The notes: a model not told the origin generated them from the letters alone. Counted from the first letter of the stretch, positions 1-5,997 are shown. The stretch: DNA of 6,752 bases from Algoriphagus sp. (GCA_023255285.1 JALRIY010000122.1:1-6752), one strand, 5' to 3'. A program made the numbers and translations.

Positions 1-894
1 ATTTTCCTTCCAGACAGTTGCCAAAGTTGTCTTCAATTTGGGAATCGCCAAGGCTACCCAAGGAAGAAACATTCCTACTAGGAGCAAGGAGGCCACCGCC
101 CCATTTTGAAGCACTAATACTACACGAGACGTCACGCGAGTTCCCACCTGATCTTCCAAGAAACTTCCAAGAAAGTCAGAGCCATGAAGCTGCCACATGG
201 CGACAAACCAGAACAAGCCGATGCCTAGTGCTACAAGCAAAACGGGGAAATACAGCAGTTTTTTCCAAGAAATCCGCTGCCAAGGATTGAGCCGTAGGTA
301 CAAGATGCCAATACCTCCCAGTGCCAGGGCAGGAAGCCCCTTCACTTCGAAAGCCAATGCTAGTCCAAGGTACAGCAGCCATAGGAACTTTTTGTTCGCC
401 TGCTCCCCATCGCGAAGAAGCCCGGCAAAGCCAAGGGCACTGCCCGTAAGGGTCAACACTAGGAGAACATCAGGGATGGAGCGGGTAGAAGCAAAGATGA
501 GAATTGGATTGGAGGCAGAGATCAAAGCTGCAGTTTCTGCAATCCTCCGGTCCCCAAATACTGTTTTACCCAGGAGGTAAGTGAGGCCAACGGTAGCTGC
601 TCCAGCCAGCAAAAAAAAGATGCGTGAACCAAAGGCATGTACCCCAAAGAGTTTGAATCCTGCAAGCACTGCCCAATAGGTCAAAATAGGTTTCTTGAAA
701 CGCAGCTCCCCAGACCCCAAGTAGGTGGTCAGGTAATCCCTAGTTTGCATCATTTTTACAGCTGCATCTCGGTAGTAGATTTCATCAGGATAATGCATGT
801 GAAAATCTAGTGCAAAAGGTCCCACCAGACCGCAAAAAAGAAGTAGCAGCACCCAGGGATTGGAAATCACGGCAGAAGATGAAGCAGAGCGCAT
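1..894 (-). CDS. GT39 (ArnT/PMT-like) membrane glycosyltransferase, N-terminal part
   Basis: Reading the minus strand from ATG 894-892 gives 298 codons without a stop to the left edge, so the C-terminus is missing (family members are usually about 500-550 residues). GT-C enzymes of this family sit in the inner membrane and move a sugar from a polyprenyl-phosphate carrier to an acceptor on the outer face. Seen here: a first membrane segment at about residues 13-31, the periplasmic-loop acidic pair D37-E38 in HYPDE, then YYRDAA, then RFKKPILTYW (65-74), which matches the family RYFEKPPLLYW block. These are followed by SRIFFLLAG, a YLLGKTVFG stretch, STRSIPDVLL and FEVKGLPAL, all familiar PMT_2 blocks, with alternating hydrophobic segments. 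The frame stays open upstream of 894 but holds no earlier ATG, only TTG 900-898. It diverges from the GT2 gene. Family assignment is firm; the sugar and acceptor (lipid A, protein or glycan) cannot be read from the sequence. Confidence 0.9.
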   Translation of the reverse strand, partial: MRSASSSAVISNPWVLLLLFCGLVGPFALDFHMHYPDEIYYRDAAVKMMQTRDYLTTYLGSGELRFKKPILTYWAVLAGFKLFGVHAFGSRIFFLLAGAATVGLTYLLGKTVFGDRRIAETAALISASNPILIFASTRSIPDVLLVLTLTGSALGFAGLLRDGEQANKKFLWLLYLGLALAFEVKGLPALALGGIGILYLRLNPWQRISWKKLLYFPVLLVALGIGLFWFVAMWQLHGSDFLGSFLEDQVGTRVTSRVVLVLQNGAVASLLLVGMFLPWVALAIPKLKTTLATVWKEN

Positions 895-952
895 CCCCAA
901 AGATACTGCAGGTAGCTGGGATTTTTTGGGTGATTTGGTGTAAAAACAGTAA

Positions 953-969
953 GCATTTTGACCAAATGC
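953..969. promoter_or_regulatory. Imperfect palindrome over the -33 box, candidate operator
   Basis: GCATTTTG (953-960) and CCAAATGC (962-969) are inverted repeats of 8 bases around one central base, matching at 7 of 8 positions. The left arm contains the TTTG taken as the -33 box of the GT2 promoter. A dyad on a promoter box between divergent genes is a usual place for a repressor site. No regulator gene lies in the window, and no second copy of the site was noticed. Confidence 0.35.
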
Positions 970-988
970 GGTTAAAAGGGTACTTTTG
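957..988 (+). promoter_or_regulatory. Bacteroidota-type promoter for the GT2 gene
   Basis: TTTG at 957-960, a 20-base spacer, then TACTTTTG at 981-988 match the Bacteroidota sigma-A pattern TTTG...TAnnTTTG. The -7 box ends 17 bases before ATG 1006, so the transcript would have a leader of only about 10-12 bases and no proper Shine-Dalgarno sequence. Confidence 0.7.
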
Positions 989-1005
989 AGGAATCCTTTG
1001 CTCCA

Positions 1006-1968
1006 ATGAACCAGCCACTTTTATCTGTCGTCATCACCGTTTACAACGAAGAAGACAACATTCAGCCCCTCCTGCAAGCCACCTATGCCGCGCTCGCAGG
1101 GATAGACTACGAAATCATTTTGGTAGAGGATGGAAGCACCGATCGCACGGTAACAGAAGTAAAAAAATACGCGAATTTCCGAACCAAGCTGGTGATTTTT
1201 AACCGCAATTACGGACAAACCACCGCTTTGGCTGCAGGTATTGACCAAGCAATTGGTCAGTACATTGCCACCATGGATGGGGATTTGCAAAATGATCCAA
1301 CCGATATTCCTGGAATGCTCCAAAAAGCAATCGACGAGGAATGGGATGTGGTAGCAGGCCGTAGGGCCAACCGGCAAGATGGGTTTATTTTCCGAAAAAT
1401 CCCTTCCAAAATTGCCAACTGGATTATTCGAAATTCGACAAACGTCCACCTCAAGGACTATGGCTGTACGCTCCGCGTATACAAAGCAGACATCGCTCAA
1501 AATATGGGGCTTTATGGGGAACTCCACCGATTTATCCCCGTGCTCGCTAAACAGCAAGGCGCCAAGATGACAGAAGTGGATGTGAAGCACCACCCACGAA
1601 TTCACGGCACCTCCAAATACGGACTCAGTCGAACCTTCAAAGTGATGGCGGACTTGATCTTGATGCTGTTTTTTCAAAAATACTTTCAGCGCCCCATCCA
1701 CCTCTTTGGAGGGCTTGGGCTTCTTGCCTTCCTCCTTGGGGGAATTATCAATGGCTACCTCCTGGTGCTCAAAATCATGGGCGAAGACATCTGGGGACGT
1801 CCTATCTTGATCCTTGGGTTTATCCTAATTCTCGGAGGCATACAACTGATCACCACAGGAATCATCTCGGAGATTATCGTGCGCACCTATTTTGAATCCC
1901 AAGACAAGAAAACCTACCGCATCAAATCCTTGTACACCGGTGAACAGGAAGTTTCCCAATCGAACTAG
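1006..1968 (+). CDS. Polyprenyl-phosphate glycosyltransferase, GT2 family (GtrB/DPM1-like)
   Basis: A 320-residue enzyme that should transfer a hexose from a nucleotide sugar to undecaprenyl (polyprenyl) phosphate on the cytoplasmic face of the inner membrane. The GT-A domain spans residues 5 to about 215: SVVITVYNEE (7-16), VEDGSTD (40-46) with the nucleotide-binding D42, NRNYGQTTAL (66-75), the metal-binding DGD at 91-93 in MDGDLQNDP, KDYGCTLRVY (150-159), and HGTSKYG (200-206), the conserved loop of GtrB/DPM synthases. Two membrane helices follow at about 233-255 and 266-288, then a short basic tail. Length and architecture are those of GtrB/YfdH-type enzymes. The start follows a good promoter at a short distance. 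The flippase-like gene begins 22 bases after the stop, so the two are probably cotranscribed. Whether the sugar is glucose, mannose or another cannot be told; ArnC-type transfer of an amino-arabinose derivative is a less likely alternative. Confidence 0.94.
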   Translation: MNQPLLSVVITVYNEEDNIQPLLQATYAALAGIDYEIILVEDGSTDRTVTEVKKYANFRTKLVIFNRNYGQTTALAAGIDQAIGQYIATMDGDLQNDPTDIPGMLQKAIDEEWDVVAGRRANRQDGFIFRKIPSKIANWIIRNSTNVHLKDYGCTLRVYKADIAQNMGLYGELHRFIPVLAKQQGAKMTEVDVKHHPRIHGTSKYGLSRTFKVMADLILMLFFQKYFQRPIHLFGGLGLLAFLLGGIINGYLLVLKIMGEDIWGRPILILGFILILGGIQLITTGIISEIIVRTYFESQDKKTYRIKSLYTGEQEVSQSN

Positions 1969-1983
1969 CCTTCTTAGCTAGTT
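1963..1983 (+). repeat. Perfect 7-base inverted repeat across the GT2 stop codon
   Basis: AACTAGC (1963-1969) and GCTAGTT (1977-1983) can form a perfect 7-base-pair stem with a 7-base loop. The left arm contains the GT2 stop TAG (1966-1968). Seven A residues follow (1984-1990) and then the start of the next gene. There is no T tract after the stem on either strand, so it is not a standard terminator; it could affect mRNA decay or coupling between the two genes. Confidence 0.5.
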
Positions 1984-1990
1984 AAAAAAA

Positions 1991-2875
1991 TTGCAATCTC
2001 TCGTGAGCCAACTTAAAAACCAGCTGAAAACGGCACTAAAAATTCTCCTAACGGGAGTAGCCTTGTACCTGGTATTTCAAAAAATCGATACTACTCAACT
2101 TGTTGAACTTTCCAAAAATTTATCCTGGTCTTGGCTGCTCCCAGCCATAGTACTATTTGTGGGGAGCAAGGTCGCTACCGCCATTCGCCTTAATTATTAT
2201 TTTGGAAATATTCAGGTCTCCCTCAGTTTCTGGGAAAACTGGCGACTCTACCTCATCGGTATGTTTTACAACTTATTCCTCCCTGGGGGAATTGGTGGAG
2301 ATGGTTACAAGGTATATCTCTTGAATAAAGAGTTTAAAACACCCGTCAAAGAACTGCTGAAAGCAAGTTTGCTGGATCGTCTGGGCGGGTTGATAGCCAT
2401 CCTTGTGCTTCTTGTTGGAATCCTGCTTTGGATCGAATTCCCTTTGCCTTTTGGCAATCCATTGGTGATTAATGTACTATTACTAATGGGTTTGTTAGGG
2501 ACATTCCCTGCCTTTTGGATCCTTCAAAAATGGTTTTTCTCCAATTTTCTCTCTTCCTTTTGGCAGGGAATCTTCTGGTCCTTGCTGGGACAATTGGCAC
2601 AAATGACCGCTGTAGTCTGCTTGCTACTGGCCCTCGGGGTGCAGGATAAAATGCTGGCCTACCAAGGCGTGTTTCTCCTTTCCTCCTTGGTGGCAGTATT
2701 GCCCTTGACGATCGGAGGAGTAGGAGCTCGGGAACTCGTAATGGTCTATGCGCATGGCTATGCAGGGATTGAAGAAAGCGTGGCGGTGGCCTTTAGCCTA
2801 CTCTTTTTCTTGATTACTGCAGGCACTTCTTTGGTAGGAGCCTTTGTTAAGCAAACTTCCGTAACTAAAGTCTAG
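1991..2875 (+). CDS. Flippase-like membrane protein, PF03706 (LPG synthase TM / UPF0104)
   Basis: A 294-residue, strongly hydrophobic protein with about seven or eight predicted membrane segments. It carries the two signature loops of the PF03706 family: NLFLPGGIGGDGYK at about 94-107 and VLPLTIGGVGARE at about 236-248, plus LLDRLGG at 127-133. It corresponds to the membrane part of MprF and lacks the soluble lysyl-phosphatidylglycerol synthase domain, so lipid lysinylation is not expected. Family members are thought to flip lipids or work with polyprenyl-linked sugars. As the second gene after a polyprenyl-P glycosyltransferase, a role in translocating or handling that product is a fair inference. 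There is no ATG start: an in-frame TAG at 1979-1981 leaves TTG 1991 or GTG 2003 as the only early choices, and the next ATG falls near residue 91, inside the domain. Family assignment is firm, transport activity is not shown. Confidence 0.88.
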   Translation: MQSLVSQLKNQLKTALKILLTGVALYLVFQKIDTTQLVELSKNLSWSWLLPAIVLFVGSKVATAIRLNYYFGNIQVSLSFWENWRLYLIGMFYNLFLPGGIGGDGYKVYLLNKEFKTPVKELLKASLLDRLGGLIAILVLLVGILLWIEFPLPFGNPLVINVLLLMGLLGTFPAFWILQKWFFSNFLSSFWQGIFWSLLGQLAQMTAVVCLLLALGVQDKMLAYQGVFLLSSLVAVLPLTIGGVGARELVMVYAHGYAGIEESVAVAFSLLFFLITAGTSLVGAFVKQTSVTKV

Positions 2876-2918
2876 GTAGCCTATTCGAATCGAGCACGTT
2901 GGTTGGCTGGAATTCCCC

Positions 2919-2932
2919 TCCTTTAAAAAGGA
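2919..2932. repeat. Short dyad just upstream of the pyrF -7 box
   Basis: TCCTTT (2919-2924) and AAAGGA (2927-2932) are inverted repeats separated by AA. The dyad lies where a -33 box would be expected for pyrF, followed by an AT-rich stretch. It overlaps a competing pairing of ATTCC (2912-2916) with GGAAT (2930-2934). It might be an operator or a weak terminator of the flippase-like gene; neither is strong. Confidence 0.25.
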
Positions 2933-2940
2933 ATATTTTC

Positions 2941-2948
2941 TACCTTTG
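2941..2948 (+). promoter_or_regulatory. pyrF: -7 promoter box for pyrF
   Basis: TACCTTTG is an exact TAnnTTTG match that ends 17 bases before ATG 2966, the same distance as in the GT2 promoter. No TTTG or TTG lies 19-21 bases upstream, so only half of the promoter is supported. Confidence 0.5.
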
Positions 2949-2965
2949 TAGCGATCGAACCGCCC

Positions 2966-3784
2966 ATGACTAAAGCCGAACTTTTTGCCCAAATCCAACA
3001 AAAATCTTCCTTTCTCTGTGTAGGATTGGATCCAGACTTAGAAAAACTCCCTGCACACCTACACGGTGAGCCTGATCCGATTTTCTCCTTCTGTCAGCAG
3101 CTCATTGAAGAAACGGCAGACTTTGCGGTAGCCTACAAACCCAACACGGCTTTTTTTGAAGCCCAGGGAGCAAAAGGATGGGAAACGCTCGCTAAGGTAG
3201 AAGCCTTGATTCCAAAGCACATCTTTTCGATTGCAGATGCCAAGCGAGGCGACATTGGCAATACCGCCACCCGCTACGCCGAAGCATTTTTTAAAAACAT
3301 GAGCTTTAATTCCATTACGGTTGCGCCTTACATGGGCAAGGACTCCATCACTCCTTTTTTGGAGTTTGATGGCAAGTGGGCCATTCTTCTTGCGCTAACT
3401 TCTAATCCAGGATCCTTGGATTTTCAACTCTTACAAGACGCTTCAGGCAAAGCACTTTACCAGACTGTTCTTGAAAAAAGTCAGGAATGGGGAAGCCCCG
3501 AGAACCTGATGTATGTAGTAGGTGCCACCCGAGGCGAGCTCATCGGGGAAGTGCGAAAGCAGGTTCCCGAGCATTTCTTCTTGGTGCCTGGAGTGGGCGC
3601 CCAAGGCGGCAGCTTGGCCGACGTGGCTCGCTTTGGAATGAACTCCCATTGCGGTCTACTTGTCAACTCCAGCCGAGGAATCATCTATGCTTCCAAGGAA
3701 AAGGATTTTGCAAAAGTAGCGCGTATAGAAGCTCAAAAACTTCAGGAAGAAATGCGCGAACTTCTTGATCGTTATTTGAAGTAA
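2966..3784 (+). CDS. pyrF: Orotidine-5'-phosphate decarboxylase (PyrF, subfamily 2)
   Basis: Catalyses OMP to UMP plus CO2, the last step of de novo pyrimidine synthesis, in the cytoplasm. The 272 residues contain CVGLDPD (18-24), YKPN (57-60) and the OMP decarboxylase signature DAKRGDIG at 91-98 with the catalytic Asp-Lys-Asp set D91, K93 and D96. Further blocks are PGVGAQGG and VNSSRGIIYAS in the C-terminal third, which form the phosphate-binding end of the TIM barrel. Length and the GAQGG form place it in the longer subfamily 2 (about 270 residues) rather than the roughly 230-residue E. coli type. ATG 2966 follows a TAnnTTTG box and gives the usual short N-terminus. The gene has a likely terminator after it, and no other pyr gene is present. 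Nothing looks truncated or unusual. Confidence 0.97.
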   Translation: MTKAELFAQIQQKSSFLCVGLDPDLEKLPAHLHGEPDPIFSFCQQLIEETADFAVAYKPNTAFFEAQGAKGWETLAKVEALIPKHIFSIADAKRGDIGNTATRYAEAFFKNMSFNSITVAPYMGKDSITPFLEFDGKWAILLALTSNPGSLDFQLLQDASGKALYQTVLEKSQEWGSPENLMYVVGATRGELIGEVRKQVPEHFFLVPGVGAQGGSLADVARFGMNSHCGLLVNSSRGIIYASKEKDFAKVARIEAQKLQEEMRELLDRYLK

Positions 3785-3787
3785 AAT

Positions 3788-3816
3788 GGCTAATATTAGA
3801 TTTCTAATAGCCTTTT
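3788..3816 (+). terminator. Probable intrinsic terminator of pyrF
   Basis: Just after the pyrF stop, GGCTA (3788-3792) pairs with TAGCC (3808-3812) and, past an ATA bulge, TTAGA (3796-3800) pairs with TCTAA (3803-3807). TTTT follows directly (3813-3816). The stem is AT-rich and has a bulge, so it may be leaky. Confidence 0.55.
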
Positions 3817-3855
3817 AATCAACAAAATTCCTTGTTTTATAGAAGGATTTTGATT
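3817..3855. repeat. Interrupted hairpin between pyrF and the DUF2851 gene
   Basis: AATCAA (3817-3822) pairs with TTGATT (3850-3855), AAAT (3825-3828) with ATTT (3847-3850, sharing one T), and CCTT (3830-3833) with AAGG (3843-3846), leaving small bulges and a 9-base loop. It abuts the pyrF terminator. It could be a second terminator-like element or a leader structure for the next gene. Confidence 0.35.
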
Positions 3856-3865
3856 AGATTACAGT

Positions 3866-3873
3866 TACTTTTT
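3866..3873 (+). promoter_or_regulatory. Weak -7 box candidate for the DUF2851 gene
   Basis: TACTTTTT differs from TAnnTTTG at one base and ends 13 bases before ATG 3887. No -33 box is seen at the usual distance. It is listed because the terminator after pyrF implies that this gene needs its own promoter. Confidence 0.25.
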
Positions 3874-3886
3874 AAACTTATTTTTT

Positions 3887-5182
3887 ATGGACTTTAAAGA
3901 AGACTTTTTACAGTTGGTATGGAAATACCAGTACTTTGACCGCAAAAATCTAACAACTACAGATGGGCAAGCCCTTGAAATCCTTCAAGCCGGTCACTCC
4001 AATGCGTTAGAAGGCCCTGATTTTAGAAATGCATCAGTAATCATTGGGGGCATCACCTTTCACGGACATGTGGAAGTACATCGGCAGGCTTCTGAGTGGA
4101 AGCAGCATGCTCACGATGTCGATCCTGCTTACAACCTAGTCGTCCTACATTTGGTTTGGGAAAATGACCGACAAGTGTACCGGCAGGATGGTACTCCCAT
4201 GCCTACCCTAGAGTTGAAAGGAAAAATCTACCTAGACATTTGGAGAAATTACCAACAGCTCCTCGATTTTCAAATTGATCTTCCCTGTGCACATGCCCTC
4301 CCCTCCGTCCAAGAAATCCTACGCTTCTCTGCTTCCGAAAAGGCCTTGGTCGAACGCCTACACGAAAAATCCAAAGAGGTACTTGCTGTGCTTCGGGCCA
4401 CGGAAGGGAACTGGGAAGAAACGGCTTACCGTTGGCTATTTAGATGCTTTGGCTACCATACCAACCGTCTACCCATGGAAGAACTGGGCCAATTGCTTCC
4501 CTACACCCTACTCAAAAGACACCGAGAGCAGCTGCAGCAACTGGAAGCCATGTTATTGGGGCAGGCAGGTTTACTACCTGAGGAGTCGGAGGATTCCTAT
4601 GTGCAGCAACTCAAAAAAGACCATGATTTTTATCAGAAAAAATACGGCTGGTCTACGCGGCTTTCTCGGCAGCATTGGACTTTTCTGGGGGCACGTCCAG
4701 CCAACTTTCCTACCCTAAGGCTGGCGCAACTCGCAACCGTCTTGGCACAAGCCCCGCATTTGCTCTCCACAATTTTGGACGAATCCGGAGACTTGAAAAT
4801 GTTCCGAAAAATGGTCCAAAGCGCGCCCTCCCCCTATTGGAGGCAGCACTATACCTTTGGCAAGCCAAGCAGCAAAACCACTTCAAATGGGCTCTCTGAG
4901 CAAAGTGTGCAACTTTTATTAATCAATTTTGTGCTCCCCATCTGGTTTGCCTATGGAGAATTCCACGACCAAGAGGAGTGGAAAGAGCGTTGCTTTTCCC
5001 TACTTCAAAGCCTCCCTGCCGAGCAAAATTACATTCTCCGAAAGTTTGTGCATCATGCCTGGAGTCCAAGTACCGCCTTTGATTCCCAAGGTATGCTCGA
5101 ATTGTACCGGAGGTACTGCAGCGCCCAAAAATGTTTGAACTGCAAAATCGGCCAAAGCCTGCTTCGAAGCCCTTCCAAATGA
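3887..5182 (+). CDS. DUF2851 family protein, function unknown
   Basis: A 431-residue soluble protein without signal peptide or membrane segments, recognised as DUF2851, a family common in Bacteroidota. Its N-terminal core is highly patterned: NALEGPDFRNA (39-49), then GHVEVH (60-65), SEWKQHAHD (69-77) and AYNLVVLHLVW (81-91). The spacing PD(44-45)...E63-x-H65 resembles the active-site layout of PD-(D/E)XK nucleases with the lysine replaced by histidine; this is an inference. The middle is helical and rich in Gln, Leu and charged residues. The C-terminus has C411, C416 and C419 (CxxxxCxxC, in YCSAQKCLNCKIG), a possible metal or Fe-S site lacking an obvious fourth ligand close by. ATG 3887 gives the normal N-terminus. 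The gene stands alone between a terminator and the promoter of the next gene, so neighbours give no hint of its job. Confidence 0.92.
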   Translation: MDFKEDFLQLVWKYQYFDRKNLTTTDGQALEILQAGHSNALEGPDFRNASVIIGGITFHGHVEVHRQASEWKQHAHDVDPAYNLVVLHLVWENDRQVYRQDGTPMPTLELKGKIYLDIWRNYQQLLDFQIDLPCAHALPSVQEILRFSASEKALVERLHEKSKEVLAVLRATEGNWEETAYRWLFRCFGYHTNRLPMEELGQLLPYTLLKRHREQLQQLEAMLLGQAGLLPEESEDSYVQQLKKDHDFYQKKYGWSTRLSRQHWTFLGARPANFPTLRLAQLATVLAQAPHLLSTILDESGDLKMFRKMVQSAPSPYWRQHYTFGKPSSKTTSNGLSEQSVQLLLINFVLPIWFAYGEFHDQEEWKERCFSLLQSLPAEQNYILRKFVHHAWSPSTAFDSQGMLELYRRYCSAQKCLNCKIGQSLLRSPSK

Positions 5183-5186
5183 ATCG

Positions 5187-5217
5187 TTGGACAAACCCCA
5201 CAATTCCTGTATTTTTG
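5187..5217 (+). promoter_or_regulatory. Bacteroidota-type promoter for the acyltransferase gene
   Basis: TTG at 5187-5189, a 20-base spacer and TATTTTTG at 5210-5217 match the Bacteroidota promoter pattern, with the same spacer length as the GT2 promoter. The -7 box ends 22 bases before ATG 5240. The -33 box starts 5 bases after the DUF2851 stop codon. Confidence 0.65.
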
Positions 5218-5239
5218 CATCGATACATTTAAAACACTC

Positions 5240-5875
5240 ATGGACAAACCTGTCATCATCCTCGGCGCCAAAGGCATTGCACATCCCGCGCTAGAAATTT
5301 TCAATAGCAATCAAGTGATTGTGTATGGATTACTGGATGAAGACAGCAGCCTTCATGGTACCGAAATCAATAACGTCCCTATCCTCGGCGGCACCGAAGA
5401 CGAGGGATTCCTGAAATTGATTGGTAAAAAAGCGGAGGCCTTTGTGGCTGTAGACGATACCAAATACCGCAAGTTTCTAGTAGAACTACTACAAGAAGAC
5501 CGAAAGATGCAACCCATCAATGCCATCCATGAACGCGCTTACATTTCCACAGATGCGGTACTTGGGCATGGCAACTTTATCAATGCACAGGTGACGGTGG
5601 GAGCTGGCGCAAAGGTCGGAAGTCACTGCATCTTCCATACCGGCGCGATTATCGACCACAAAGTGACCGTAGAAGACTACGTTCAAGTGGGAGCAGGGTC
5701 GATCGTCAATGCCGATGTGGTCTTAGAAGAAGGCGTATTTATCGGTTCGGGAGTCACCATCGTCTCTGGCATACGCATCGGTAAAGGAGCACGTGTGGGC
5801 GCTGGATCCGTAGTGATCTCCTCGGTCGGAAAAAACGAGACCGTATTTGGGAATCCTGCGGCGAAAGTAAAATAG
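5240..5875 (+). CDS. NeuD/PglD-like sugar O/N-acyltransferase (hexapeptide repeat)
   Basis: A 211-residue cytoplasmic enzyme of the NeuD/PglD family, which transfers acetyl (or another acyl group) from acyl-CoA to a sugar or nucleotide sugar. Residues about 4-85 form the small Rossmann-like PglD_N domain with the loop GAKGIAHPALE (9-19). From about residue 93 a left-handed beta-helix runs through hexapeptide turns such as VTVGAGAKVGSHC, VTVEDYVQVGAG, VFIGSGVTI and IRIGKGARVGAGSVV, ending in GNPAAKVK at the C-terminus. H140 in AIIDHKV sits where PglD has its catalytic histidine (IIEH). The usual GxGG-like loop is GAKG here. Length matches the family. The gene has its own promoter and no sugar-biosynthesis neighbour, so the substrate cannot be inferred. 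A serine acetyltransferase-like role is less likely because of the PglD_N domain. Confidence 0.9.
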   Translation: MDKPVIILGAKGIAHPALEIFNSNQVIVYGLLDEDSSLHGTEINNVPILGGTEDEGFLKLIGKKAEAFVAVDDTKYRKFLVELLQEDRKMQPINAIHERAYISTDAVLGHGNFINAQVTVGAGAKVGSHCIFHTGAIIDHKVTVEDYVQVGAGSIVNADVVLEEGVFIGSGVTIVSGIRIGKGARVGAGSVVISSVGKNETVFGNPAAKVK

Positions 5876-5961
5876 AAGTACGAAATAGGAAATACGAAGT
5901 ACGGCATCTGTTCAAATATCGAATGCCGAACGCTGAGTGTTGAATGAAGACTTGGAAATCC
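5875..5961. repeat. Degenerate 7-base-periodic repeat, two blocks
   Basis: Directly at the acyltransferase stop begins a run of heptamers: GAAGTAC, GAAATAG, GAAATAC, GAAGTAC at 5875, 5882, 5889 and 5896, decaying to GGCATCT and GTTCAAA. After a 4-base phase shift a second block has GAA or GAG at 5921, 5928, 5935 and 5942, then GAC at 5949. The period is directly visible; its origin and role are unknown. CGGCAT (5902-5907) and ATGCCG (5923-5928) form an inverted repeat across the junction of the blocks. No coding signal is seen here. Confidence 0.6.
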
Positions 5962-5997
5962 GTAAAACACACGAATTACCGCATCACTACGAGGTCA

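Noticed and set aside
18..580. Plus-strand and offset minus-strand open frames in 18-580
   Set aside because: They have no recognisable protein features and lie over the continuous GT39 reading frame on the minus strand, which carries the conserved motifs.
898..905. TATCTTTG on the minus strand as the GT39 promoter
   Set aside because: It fits TAnnTTTG but ends only 3 bases before the ATG, which would put the transcript start inside the start codon, and there is no TTTG at the right distance upstream.
785..1018. 77-codon minus-strand open frame starting at 1018
   Set aside because: It is in a different frame from the GT39 gene, spans the divergent spacer and overlaps the GT2 start; the protein resembles nothing.
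1021..1701. 226-codon antisense frame within the GT2 gene
   Set aside because: Long but with no domain pattern; it mirrors a well-supported GT2 coding sequence and is a codon-bias shadow.
1991..2875. Flippase-like protein as a full MprF lysyl-phosphatidylglycerol synthase
   Set aside because: At 294 residues it has only the membrane domain; the soluble catalytic domain is absent and the next gene is pyrF.
3443..3768. Alternative frames on both strands inside pyrF
   Set aside because: They overlap the C-terminal half of a clear OMP decarboxylase and show no features of their own.
4923..5310. Several open frames across the end of the DUF2851 gene and the start of the acyltransferase gene
   Set aside because: They cross two supported genes and a promoter, and have no recognisable motifs.
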